Below the pieces are notes generated by a model. It searched no databases and had not been told where the DNA came from. It saw only the letters and a program-made list of their open reading frames with translations. From positions 1-47,895 of the IMG/VR virus record IMGVR_UViG_3300024346_000114: DNA of 47,895 bases; one strand, 5' to 3'. Positions within the stretch are counted from its first letter, which is position 1. Every line of letters starts with the position of its first letter. Both the position numbers and the translations under genes were made by a program. This document shows positions 1 to 6,637 of this stretch, piece by piece. The DNA comes from a virus.

Positions 1-674
1 AAAATTGATTCAAATTCAAGCGCTGAAATTATGTCATCCTTTAATTCAGAAATGTTATCAACCTTAATAATTGTATTTCTTGTTTCTACGTAATCAATCA
101 ATTCTTCTTTTTTAAGCTTAGAAATAAAATCAAAACTGTCAGGTGATAGGTTACCTCCCATTAGGGTTTCCAGTCCGTAAGACTTTGCTTTTTTCATTAT
201 CTCATGAGTTTTATCAAAGATAAAATCTGAATTAACAAATGATTTATCATGTCCGTATGATTTAACTAGATCGGATCTTCCAACCACTACGCCTGACAAC
301 ATTTTTGATGATGGAGAATCTAATATTTTATCTATGTTTTCATAGCCAGTCTTACTCTCAATGTTTATATAAAATTTAATATTGGCAATGTTTGATACGG
401 CTTCTGTGAATTTTTGTAATGCAAATTCTGTTTCAATCATAGGAGCAACAATTCCGTCGACACCCATTAGTTTACATTGATATATGTCAGATTTTGCCTC
501 GCAGCCACCTATTTTGACACTTAGTTTTAATTCATTTACCTGAGTTACTTTTCTGATTTCCCTTATATCTTCTAGGAGACCACCTTCATCTTCAAATGAT
601 TGTTTGATTCCAATTAGGTTTTTATGAAACAGACGTTTGATTGTGTCTTGTATATTAAATTTATTATCACTCAT
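1..674 (-). CDS. HpcH/HpaI-type aldolase / citrate lyase family protein (3' end cut by window edge)
   Basis: I translated this frame from the ATG at 672-674. It stays open for 224 codons and runs off the left edge, so the C-terminus is missing. The TIM-barrel motifs of the HpcH/HpaI aldolase family are visible: KIGGCEA followed by a GVDGIVAPMIET strand near residues 55-80, then INIESKTGYENID and GVVVGRSDL further on. Family members perform metal-dependent aldol cleavage or condensation on pyruvate- or acetyl-CoA-type substrates. The substrate here is unknown. The gene overlaps the upstream glycosyltransferase-like gene by 4 bp (ATGA), so the two are translationally coupled, and a role in making an unusual sugar acid or lipid precursor is an inference from that pairing. 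The start has no Shine-Dalgarno sequence. Confidence 0.75.
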   Translation of the reverse strand, partial: MSDNKFNIQDTIKRLFHKNLIGIKQSFEDEGGLLEDIREIRKVTQVNELKLSVKIGGCEAKSDIYQCKLMGVDGIVAPMIETEFALQKFTEAVSNIANIKFYINIESKTGYENIDKILDSPSSKMLSGVVVGRSDLVKSYGHDKSFVNSDFIFDKTHEIMKKAKSYGLETLMGGNLSPDSFDFISKLKKEELIDYVETRNTIIKVDNISELKDDIISALEFESI

Positions 675-1357
675 AAAGAAACTCTAGTTATAGATTCATG
701 CAAAAAACATTCTTTGCTTTCAACACAAGATAAATTAACTCCATTTAATAAAAAAAATGAATTTACTCTGCTGCTGTTGTTGATTGACTCTTCATTTTCT
801 CCCAGAAATAGAGGATTAGCTGGATTTAAAAAAGAATTACTATCAGAATTTTTATAAAAATGACTGTATTTACCATCTTTTTTGTGATAATCCCATCCTA
901 CTGTTAGTATCTCATTCACTCCAAGATTATAAACAAAAGGAAGTACTATTTCAAACATAATACCAGCCCCAAAAAATTTACCAATGTTATTCATTGAAAA
1001 ATATTCTTCTAAATTTTCAAAATGGCAGAGTCTTTTTTTAAGGTTATACTCTGACATTGGAAAGTACATATCTATGTTTTGATTTTTAAGATTGGATGAC
1101 ATAGATGGAGAGCAATAAATAAACTTTGCCTTATTTCTTTCGTATTTAATTATATTGTTGCAGTTAAAAAATTGGAAATCACTATAGTCGCCAAACTCTA
1201 TATAAGATTGTTTTATTGTTACTATAACGTGATCTTTAGATAGTTCTTTGACTTTTTCTTTTGTTATTCCATTTAAAGATGGACCACAACTCAAAATTAA
1301 GCATTTTGTTTTTGTGTTGTTTTTTTTGTAATCTGTAAACTGATCTAGCAGCGACAT
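671..1357 (-). CDS. DUF115 / GT42-like (sialyltransferase-like) glycosyltransferase
   Basis: This 228-residue protein starts with a Rossmann-like strand and loop, CLILSCGPSLNGI (residues about 19-31). It is the nucleotide-sugar binding signature shared by DUF115/MAF-type proteins and GT42 sialyltransferases. A second conserved block, FGAGIMFEIVLPFVYNLGV followed by ILTVGWDYH (about 129-156), matches the family pattern of an Ala/Gly-rich helix leading into a G-x-D loop. A nucleotide-sugar-dependent transfer to a glycan or protein is likely, with donor and acceptor unknown. Its stop overlaps the ATG of the downstream aldolase. An AT-only 14-bp palindrome lies just upstream (1363-1376), and the Hsp20 terminator separates it from that gene, so it needs its own promoter. 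A pterin pyrophosphokinase-like (MptE) fold is an alternative reading. Confidence 0.6.
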   Translation of the reverse strand: MSLLDQFTDYKKNNTKTKCLILSCGPSLNGITKEKVKELSKDHVIVTIKQSYIEFGDYSDFQFFNCNNIIKYERNKAKFIYCSPSMSSNLKNQNIDMYFPMSEYNLKKRLCHFENLEEYFSMNNIGKFFGAGIMFEIVLPFVYNLGVNEILTVGWDYHKKDGKYSHFYKNSDSNSFLNPANPLFLGENEESINNSSRVNSFFLLNGVNLSCVESKECFLHESITRVSL

Positions 1358-1393
1358 GTTGTATATTAATTAATATTCAAAGATATAAATACA

Positions 1394-1432
1394 TAATAAA
1401 AAACCCCTCTAAGAATAAAACTTAGAGAGGTT
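1394..1432 (-). terminator. Rho-independent terminator after the Hsp20 gene
   Basis: Read on the minus strand, AACCTCTCTAAG (1421-1432) pairs with CTTAGAGGGGTT (1402-1413) with one mismatch across a 7-nt loop. A run of T follows (1396-1403). It lies 19 bp past the Hsp20 stop and ends that transcript before the sugar genes. Confidence 0.85.
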
Positions 1433-1450
1433 AAATTTTCTCAAGAAAAG

Positions 1451-1888
1451 TTATTCTATGTGAACTACTATATCTCTAACTTCTTCTTTTTCAACTGGAA
1501 TTGTTATTTTTAACAAACCGTTTTTATAAAAAGAAGTTATTCCTTCTTTGTCAACTCTTTCATGAAGAGTATATATCTTCTTGAGTGTTCTCTGAGCAAT
1601 TTTCTTTTGGTAAAACTCGTTATCTTCTTCTCTCAAACTTTTTGGAGAAGCTTCTATTTTCAAGCTTTGACCAGAAATAGTAATGCTAATATCTTCTTTA
1701 TCTGCTCCGACAAGAGCAAATTCAAGGATGGTTTTACCTTCTTTTGTTGTATAAACATTGCAAGGATCAGAACTCCACGCATTGTGAATAGATCCATCGT
1801 CAATGAAGTCAAACATTCTGTTGAATATATCACCCTCAAATATATGAGGTCGGTTTTTAGGCCACTGTTTTTTTATTAATGTTGTCAT
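1451..1888 (-). CDS. hsp20: Small heat shock protein, Hsp20/alpha-crystallin family
   Basis: The protein has 145 residues, a normal length for a bacterial or phage sHSP. A short variable N-terminus (1-40) is followed by an alpha-crystallin domain: a strand containing ILEFALVGADKEDISITI, then the signature YKNGLLKITIPV near residues 120-131, which corresponds to the A-x-x-x-nGvL motif. The C-terminal I-x-I/V anchor may be IVVHIE. Such proteins are ATP-independent holdases. In T4-like and cyanophages Hsp20 is common and is thought to aid folding or scaffolding during virion assembly. The gene has its own promoter (1911-1939) and terminator, so it forms a single-gene transcription unit between nrdA and the sugar genes. 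Confidence 0.93.
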   Translation of the reverse strand: MTTLIKKQWPKNRPHIFEGDIFNRMFDFIDDGSIHNAWSSDPCNVYTTKEGKTILEFALVGADKEDISITISGQSLKIEASPKSLREEDNEFYQKKIAQRTLKKIYTLHERVDKEGITSFYKNGLLKITIPVEKEEVRDIVVHIE

Positions 1889-1910
1889 ATCTACTTTTTA
1901 GTTAGTTATT

Positions 1911-1939
1911 TTTATAATATGCATCCAATTGGATTGCAA
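1911..1939 (-). promoter_or_regulatory. Sigma70-type promoter of Hsp20 with a palindrome in the spacer
   Basis: On the minus strand there is TTGCAA (1934-1939), a 17-bp spacer and TATAAA (1911-1916), giving a leader of about 16 nt before the ATG. The spacer carries the 12-bp perfect palindrome ATCCAATTGGAT (1923-1934), which touches the -35 and could be an operator. An alternative -10 is TATTAT, 3 bp upstream. Confidence 0.55.
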
Positions 1940-1972
1940 AATTCTTATACACTGATTGATTTGTTTAGGGAA

Positions 1973-3643
1973 TCAACCCTCGCAGGACTGACATTCCATG
2001 ATGGATTGAGCGAGAGCCTGACTTGGATTTGTGCTTCTTTGATAATAAAACCCTTTAAGACCCATCTCCCAACCTAAAATCATAAGATCACTAACTTCCT
2101 TTGGAGAAGCTTTAGGGTGAACCATTAAGTTCAACGACTGTCCTTGATCAATATATTTCTGGCGTTGGGAGGCTTGTATTACAATCTCTTTCTGGGATAC
2201 TTCTGAAAATGTTTTAAATACATCTTTTTCGTGTTCGTCGAGAAAGCCCAAGTGTTGAACTGAACCGTCCTTAACAAGAATAGATTTCCATACAGCTTCC
2301 GTATTTTTACCTTTAGATTCAAGTAATCTCTCTAGGTGAGGACTTCTAATTGTAAATTTTCCTTTTGCAGAATTCTTTGTATAATAATTGACAGTAGGCT
2401 CAATCCCTTGAGATACTTGACCTAGTATAAGTGAACTTGTAGTTGTAGGAGCAACAGCCATTGTTGTTGTATTTCTGCGACCATAACCTTTCAATACTTC
2501 TGGTTCTCCAAAGACCTTGGCTAGTTCTTCGGTGGCTTTGTCCGCTCTTTCTCTGATTGTTCTAAAAATTTCAGCATTTTTCATCTTTGCTTCCATGCTT
2601 TCAAAAGAAACCATATTGTCTTGCAAATAAGAATGCCAACCAAGAACACCCATTCCCAAAGCCCTATGGCGTTTTGCAAAGTTGTGGTCAAATTCCATAT
2701 AAGGAATATCCTCAGTCTTATTGATATACTCCTCCATTACCGAATCAAGAAAGTAAACCATTGTTTCAATAGCATCGGTCTTAACAATCTCATCCCACCT
2801 CTCCAAATTAAGAGAAGATAAACAACAGACAAACGACTCTTCTGGTGAGGAAGGTAGCGCAATTTCGTTACAAAGATTAGAAGCATAAATCTTCATGTTT
2901 TTATCTTTATAGACTTGAGGAGCGTTCTTGTTCGCGGTATCTTGGAAAAATAAATAGGGGTAGCCTGATTCAAACTTCTTCTGAACAATCTTAGCCCAGA
3001 TCTTTCGCTTATCAATGTCTCCGCCTTTCATATCCTCCATCCATTCGTCTGTAATGGTGACAGCAAACGATAAATCCTGAATAGGATGTCCATCAGATCT
3101 AATACGGAGAAACTCTTCGATATCTGGGTGATCGACAGGGAGATAGGCAGCGAAAGAACCTCTTCGCACACTACTCTGAGATACCACTGAAGTCACCTTG
3201 TCAAACAACTCCATGAAGTGAACCGAGCCAGATGAGCTTCCTCCTGTGCTAATTGACTTACCCCTGCCTCTGAGATCACCAAAATAACCAGAAGTTCCAG
3301 CACCATGCTTAGTTTGCATACCGACTTCGGACTGCTTTGTCAAAATTCCCTCCATTGTATCAGGCACAAAAACGCCATTACAAGAAACAGGCAAACCCCT
3401 ATCTCTTCCATAATTAGCCCAAACAGGGCTAGATAAAGAAAAGAATCCAAGAGACATGTAATGCTCAAACTTTTCACACAGGTCGGAAAACTTACCTTTG
3501 TGTTCGGCGGGAGCTCTAGACTGGAAGTCTTTCTGAAATGATTCCCCGACGCTCAATACCCGACTAATTAAGCTTTCGCCGTCAAGATAACCTCTGTTTA
3601 AAATTTGTTGTGATGTTTTGTTGTTCCAATAATATTTTTTCAT
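1973..3643 (-). CDS. nrdA: Class I ribonucleotide reductase, alpha (catalytic) subunit
   Basis: NrdA reduces ribonucleotides to deoxyribonucleotides with the radical from NrdB. Key residues are visible: C88 and C274 (redox pair), the NLCNE loop with N256, C258 (thiyl radical) and E260, the YY pair in KGFYYQRST for radical transfer, the APTTTSS phosphate-binding loop, and a C-terminal ECQSCEG tail (C551, C554) for re-reduction. At 556 residues it is far shorter than E. coli NrdA (761). The N-terminal ATP-cone is absent, since the protein starts directly in the helical region before the catalytic barrel. Feedback inhibition by dATP at that site is therefore not expected. Its ATG overlaps the nrdB stop by 4 bp (ATGA), showing tight coupling. 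Confidence 0.96.
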   Translation of the reverse strand: MKKYYWNNKTSQQILNRGYLDGESLISRVLSVGESFQKDFQSRAPAEHKGKFSDLCEKFEHYMSLGFFSLSSPVWANYGRDRGLPVSCNGVFVPDTMEGILTKQSEVGMQTKHGAGTSGYFGDLRGRGKSISTGGSSSGSVHFMELFDKVTSVVSQSSVRRGSFAAYLPVDHPDIEEFLRIRSDGHPIQDLSFAVTITDEWMEDMKGGDIDKRKIWAKIVQKKFESGYPYLFFQDTANKNAPQVYKDKNMKIYASNLCNEIALPSSPEESFVCCLSSLNLERWDEIVKTDAIETMVYFLDSVMEEYINKTEDIPYMEFDHNFAKRHRALGMGVLGWHSYLQDNMVSFESMEAKMKNAEIFRTIRERADKATEELAKVFGEPEVLKGYGRRNTTTMAVAPTTTSSLILGQVSQGIEPTVNYYTKNSAKGKFTIRSPHLERLLESKGKNTEAVWKSILVKDGSVQHLGFLDEHEKDVFKTFSEVSQKEIVIQASQRQKYIDQGQSLNLMVHPKASPKEVSDLMILGWEMGLKGFYYQRSTNPSQALAQSIMECQSCEG

Positions 3644-4617
3644 GCAAATACGCTTTCTAGATCGAATGTTTGTGATTTCTTTGAATACTCTACAGGACGA
3701 GAGTGGAAAAAGTCTGTGGAATTGTTTCCCATTAACTCCTCTTCAAACCACATTGTATCTTTAATCACATTATTGTCAACATCAAAAGCCTTCTTAAATG
3801 AAATTTGTTCAAGTGAATCATTAATCCTAGATTTAATAAACTCTTTTAGTAGTGGAGCGCTTAATCCTTCTTCATTAATTCCGTTAACCATCCAATCAAT
3901 AATTTTAGCTTCTGCAACATAAGCTTGTTCAGCCTCTTGCATAATACGCTCTTCAAGCTCCTCGTCGAAAAGCTCTGGATGCTCTTCTCTTATGGTATTA
4001 ATGATCTTAATTCCTACTTGAGCATGAATGTTTTCTTCGTTTCTTGTATATCTTACCTGCTGTTCTGTATCCTTGAGTACGTTTTTGTTTCTGGAGAACC
4101 AATTAATAACGTAAAACTGGCTCATTAAAGAAACATTCTCCACGAACAACGTAAACAAAATAAGCGCATACAAATACTGCTTCTTAGAATCCTTGTAGAA
4201 CCTATGTGTATATTTACGCAAATAATTAACACGACCCTCAATAAAATCCAACTTTAAGTTTTCTTCGAAAACATCTTCCAAACCAAGAACCTTAAGCAGT
4301 CTTTCATAAGCATTGTTATGAATAACCTCCGTGTTAGCCATCACATAACCAAGGTCAGTAAGAGATGGGTGTGGTAAATTATCTCCCAGTTTAGCCCAGA
4401 ATTTTTTAACAGCAACTTCGATTTGACCAATAGCAGAAAGAGTTCTTATAATTATTTCCCTTTGTTGATCGTCCATTGTTATATGGAAGTCTTGAACATC
4501 AGAAGAAAAACTGAATTCTTTGTCAGTCCAGAAGCCATTATGCATAACTTCAATAAATTCTTCAGCCCACGGGTAATTATTAGGTTTTCTTGATACTTGC
4601 TCTTCGAATATGCTCAT
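3640..4617 (-). CDS. nrdB: Class I ribonucleotide reductase, beta (radical-generating) subunit
   Basis: This is a 325-residue ferritin-like protein with a full metal-ligand set. IEVAVKKFW supplies E67, NTEVIHNNAY gives E97, H100 and the radical tyrosine Y104, FVENVSL gives E160, and NEENIHAQ gives E195 and H198. The first ligand appears to be Glu rather than the Asp of E. coli NrdB (D84); IEV-x-VK-x-FW is typical of a subgroup of R2 proteins. The tyrosine is kept, so a Tyr radical is expected. The C-terminal peptide TFDLESVFA should dock to NrdA. The gene is first in a nrdB-nrdA operon and lies behind a long leader with possible RNA structure. Confidence 0.95.
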   Translation of the reverse strand: MSIFEEQVSRKPNNYPWAEEFIEVMHNGFWTDKEFSFSSDVQDFHITMDDQQREIIIRTLSAIGQIEVAVKKFWAKLGDNLPHPSLTDLGYVMANTEVIHNNAYERLLKVLGLEDVFEENLKLDFIEGRVNYLRKYTHRFYKDSKKQYLYALILFTLFVENVSLMSQFYVINWFSRNKNVLKDTEQQVRYTRNEENIHAQVGIKIINTIREEHPELFDEELEERIMQEAEQAYVAEAKIIDWMVNGINEEGLSAPLLKEFIKSRINDSLEQISFKKAFDVDNNVIKDTMWFEEELMGNNSTDFFHSRPVEYSKKSQTFDLESVFA

Positions 4618-4646
4618 GTTTTAATATTTAATTTGTAGGTTAATAA

Positions 4647-4705
4647 AGCGAATATAGCTAAAAATGCTCTCAAGGGTGTTCGCTGACTTAATTTACACTG
4701 AGCAT
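4647..4705 (-). promoter_or_regulatory. Possible pseudoknotted RNA leader upstream of nrdB
   Basis: In the minus-strand RNA, ATGCTC (4700-4705) pairs with GAGCAT (4664-4669) and inner GTGT (4695-4698) pairs with ACAC (4676-4679). The loop element AGCGAA (4679-4684) can pair with TTCGCT (4647-4652) further 3', giving an H-type pseudoknot that ends 30 nt before the nrdB ATG. This is hand-folded. It could be a riboswitch-like or translational control element, or chance. Confidence 0.35.
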
Positions 4706-4785
4706 ACGGAATTATTCTAATAAATCAAGAATAAAACGCATAAAAAATATCGAAATAAAACTTCCCCAAATTAATGTTTTTTTCT

Positions 4786-4828
4786 AAAAAAAACCATTAT
4801 TAATACGAACGTAGAGAGTATTAATAAT
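4786..4828 (-). terminator. Terminator or attenuator in the nrdB leader
   Basis: On the minus strand ATTATTAATAC (4818-4828) and GTATTAATAAT (4796-4806) form a perfect 11-bp stem with an 11-nt loop. GG and eight T (4786-4793) follow. The stem is AT-rich, so it may be leaky. It lies downstream of the strong promoter at 4900-4928 and could act as an attenuator for nrdBA or end a small RNA. Confidence 0.6.
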
Positions 4829-4836
4829 ACGTAACC

Positions 4837-4884
4837 TTCACTAAAGCGAAACCTTCAAGGGCGAAACTCTTGTGAGGCGGAACC
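4837..4884. repeat. Three contiguous imperfect 14-17-bp tandem repeats
   Basis: On the plus strand the units are TTCACTAAAGCGAAACC, TTCAAGGGCGAAAC and TCTTGTGAGGCGGAACC, each ending in GCGRAAC(C). A partial fourth copy ending in ACGTAACC lies just before (4829-4836). Spacings are 17, 14 and 17 bp. They could be protein binding sites (iteron- or operator-like) or parts of a structured RNA. Confidence 0.5.
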
Positions 4885-4899
4885 GTTTCGTTATGAATT

Positions 4900-4928
4900 A
4901 TTATAATAACTTTATACGGGCATGTCAA
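4900..4928 (-). promoter_or_regulatory. Perfect consensus sigma70 promoter toward nrdBA
   Basis: On the minus strand TTGACA (4923-4928), a 17-bp spacer and TATAAT (4900-4905) match the sigma70 consensus at all 12 positions. Transcription should start near 4893. It implies recognition by a host housekeeping sigma of the usual proteobacterial type and early, strong expression. Confidence 0.85.
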
Positions 4929-4942
4929 CAAAAAAATAAAGA

Positions 4943-4971
4943 TTGACTTTACTGCCTGTCTCTGGTATTTT
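4943..4971 (+). promoter_or_regulatory. Divergent sigma70-type promoter for the sigma-factor operon
   Basis: TTGACT (4943-4948), a 17-bp spacer and TATTTT (4966-4971) form a good sigma70-type promoter. Only 8 nt separate the -10 box from the ATG at 4980, so the transcript would start at or within 1-2 nt of the start codon. Its -35 is 14 bp from the -35 of the opposing promoter. Confidence 0.7.
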
Positions 4972-4979
4972 ATTAAATA

Positions 4980-5570
4980 ATGAACACTTTTAGCGATACT
5001 CAATTAACAGAAAAGGTTAAGGAATTCGGAGACGAGGTGGCTTTAATTGAATTGATAAGCAGACATTCTGGTATATATGTAAATATGGTCAGAAAGTTTG
5101 GATCTAAAAGCCTATCTTATACGCAAATGGGGCAAATTTTAGATGAAAAAGATTATAATATATATGAAGCCGCACTAGACTATGATGAATCAAGAGCAAA
5201 GTTTTCCACACACATAGCCAACAAAGCTAAGTATATTTGCTTAACTGAAAAGACAAAAAACAAAAAAAACTCTTCAATTAATTACGATTATGTTGATTTT
5301 TTCATTGAGACTCCTGATAATACTCCTGAAGAGACATGTATCTACGAAGAGACATTAAACAGAATACTAAATATGATATCAGATCACGAAGACGAAAGGG
5401 TCAGGCTGATATTCAATGAAAGATATTTTGGTGGTGAATCAAACAAACTAAAACCTTGGAACAAAGTTGCAGAGAAAACTAATCTTTCACACCAAGGATG
5501 TATAAATATACACAACAGAACAATAGAAAATTTTAGAAAAAAAGTAAGCAATGAAAGAATTAAACTTTGA
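4980..5570 (+). CDS. Sigma-70 family factor, gp55-like late sigma factor candidate
   Basis: The protein has 196 residues. A sigma region-2-like stretch runs from about residue 20 to 95. It includes IYEAALDYDESRAKFSTHIA (61-80), resembling the A-x-x-x-FD-x-x-x-x-KFSTY core-binding signature. The C-terminal part (about 125-190) resembles a region-4 helix-turn-helix: VRLIFNERYF, then KPWNKVAEKTNLSHQG, then an Arg-rich recognition-type helix. T4 gp55, the late sigma, is of similar size (185 residues) but lacks a normal region 4. The TATAAATA-type boxes before structural genes in this window fit a gp55-like role. It is first in a plus-strand operon behind a host-type promoter, consistent with expression before the late genes. 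It could instead be a general sigma-like regulator. Confidence 0.7.
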   Translation: MNTFSDTQLTEKVKEFGDEVALIELISRHSGIYVNMVRKFGSKSLSYTQMGQILDEKDYNIYEAALDYDESRAKFSTHIANKAKYICLTEKTKNKKNSSINYDYVDFFIETPDNTPEETCIYEETLNRILNMISDHEDERVRLIFNERYFGGESNKLKPWNKVAEKTNLSHQGCINIHNRTIENFRKKVSNERIKL

Positions 5571-6636
5571 CGGTCCATTAAACTCTTTGAGTTTTGGTAA
5601 CGTATCACTAAATATATTAAGGGAGCTTTATAAGCAAGGCGTAAAAGTAAACCTATTCCCTACAGGAAATTCTATTGAATTATCCGCATTTAATAATGTA
5701 GATGATGATTTTGTAGAATGGTTAAAAAATTCACAAAGGAATGCTCTTAAAAACCTTAACAAAAACACACCAACTTTAAAAGTTTGGCACATAAATGGTT
5801 CGGAAAGAAAAATTGGCGACAAACAATACCTTTATACTTTCTACGAGGTTGATTCACCCACAGAAGAAGAAATTAATATAGTTAAATCTCAAGAGCATGT
5901 TTTCTTTTCATCATCTGAATCTGCCAAGTTTTTCGCTGATAAAGGTTGCGAAAATGTATCTTACATACCATTGGGTTTTGATTCAGACTTTCATAGAACA
6001 GGTAAAAAATATATGGACGAAGATATAACTCATTTTGGTCTTATAGGAAAATTTGAAAAAAGAAAAAACACAGCAGCATTAATAAACCTTTGGGTAAGAA
6101 GGTTTGGGGATAATCCAAAATATCAGCTTACATGTCTAGTTCACAATCCATTTTTTGAAGAAAAACAACTCAATTCATTAATACAAGAATCTCTTGGAGG
6201 AAAGTCTTGGTCCAATGTTAATTTTCTGCCAAGATTAAAAACAAATGAAGAGGTTAATGAATTAATGAATGCTGTAGATATTGATTTATCTGGACTCTCT
6301 AATGGAGAAGGCTGGAATCTTCCCGCATTTAATGCAACCTCCTTGGGTAAGTGGTCAATTGTTACTAACTGTTCATCTCACAAAGACTGGGCAAATGAGA
6401 AAAACTCTGTAATTGTAAACCCTACGGGAAAACAACCATGCTATGATAATATGTTTTTTAAAGAAGGTCTTCCATTTAATCAGGGTCAATATTCCAAAAT
6501 TGATATAAATAGTGTAAATGATGGTATTGACAGAGCTTTGAAATTATCGAAAACAGAAAATAAAGAAGGACTAAAACTTCAGGATGAGTTTTTATATTCA
6601 AACACAGCCAATAAAATCCTAAACAAAATATTTTAA
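5551..6636 (+). CDS. GT-B fold glycosyltransferase (GT4-like)
   Basis: This is a 361-residue GT-B type enzyme. The N-terminal Rossmann half contains the opening GPLNSLSFGNVSLNILREL, in which a Gly-rich loop leads into a helix. The C-terminal half starts near residue 160 with THFGLIGKFEKRKN, the usual donor-domain entry strand. The segment SNGEGWNLPAFNATSLGKW (about 250-268) takes the place of the GT4 E-x7-E motif that binds the nucleotide sugar. Donor and acceptor are unknown. The start overlaps the sigma-factor gene by 20 bp, so the two are co-transcribed. Phage enzymes of this kind modify DNA bases, virion proteins or host glycans, and the sequence does not say which. Confidence 0.75.
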   Translation: MKELNFDGPLNSLSFGNVSLNILRELYKQGVKVNLFPTGNSIELSAFNNVDDDFVEWLKNSQRNALKNLNKNTPTLKVWHINGSERKIGDKQYLYTFYEVDSPTEEEINIVKSQEHVFFSSSESAKFFADKGCENVSYIPLGFDSDFHRTGKKYMDEDITHFGLIGKFEKRKNTAALINLWVRRFGDNPKYQLTCLVHNPFFEEKQLNSLIQESLGGKSWSNVNFLPRLKTNEEVNELMNAVDIDLSGLSNGEGWNLPAFNATSLGKWSIVTNCSSHKDWANEKNSVIVNPTGKQPCYDNMFFKEGLPFNQGQYSKIDINSVNDGIDRALKLSKTENKEGLKLQDEFLYSNTANKILNKIF

Positions 6637-6637
6637 T

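Larger units (their letters stand above)
4786..4893 (-). ncRNA. Candidate small RNA or attenuated leader RNA, about 108 nt
   Basis: A consensus promoter and a terminator-like hairpin on the same strand bracket about 108 nt with no plausible reading frame. Within it CGAAAC (4885-4890) can pair with GTTTCG (4862-4867), and TTCGC pairs with GTGAA across a TTTA loop (4837-4850). The RNA contains the tandem repeats described separately. It matches no riboswitch consensus that I recognise. Confidence 0.4.

Noticed and set aside
1384-1391. TATAAATA copies on the plus strand (1384-1391, 5501-5508, 10830-10837, 22180-22187, 41712-41719) and inside a minus gene (13473-13480) as late promoters.
   Set aside because: Most lie inside or antisense to genes, and about this many copies of an all-A/T octamer are expected by chance. 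The copy at 5501-5508 is 42 bp before a plus-strand gene and cannot be excluded.
4837-4884. CRISPR-like array in the divergent control region.
   Set aside because: The units are only 14-17 bp, imperfect and contiguous without spacers.
4821-5003. A 60-codon minus-strand frame across the divergent promoters.
   Set aside because: It overlaps both promoters and the sigma-factor start and has no protein-like composition.
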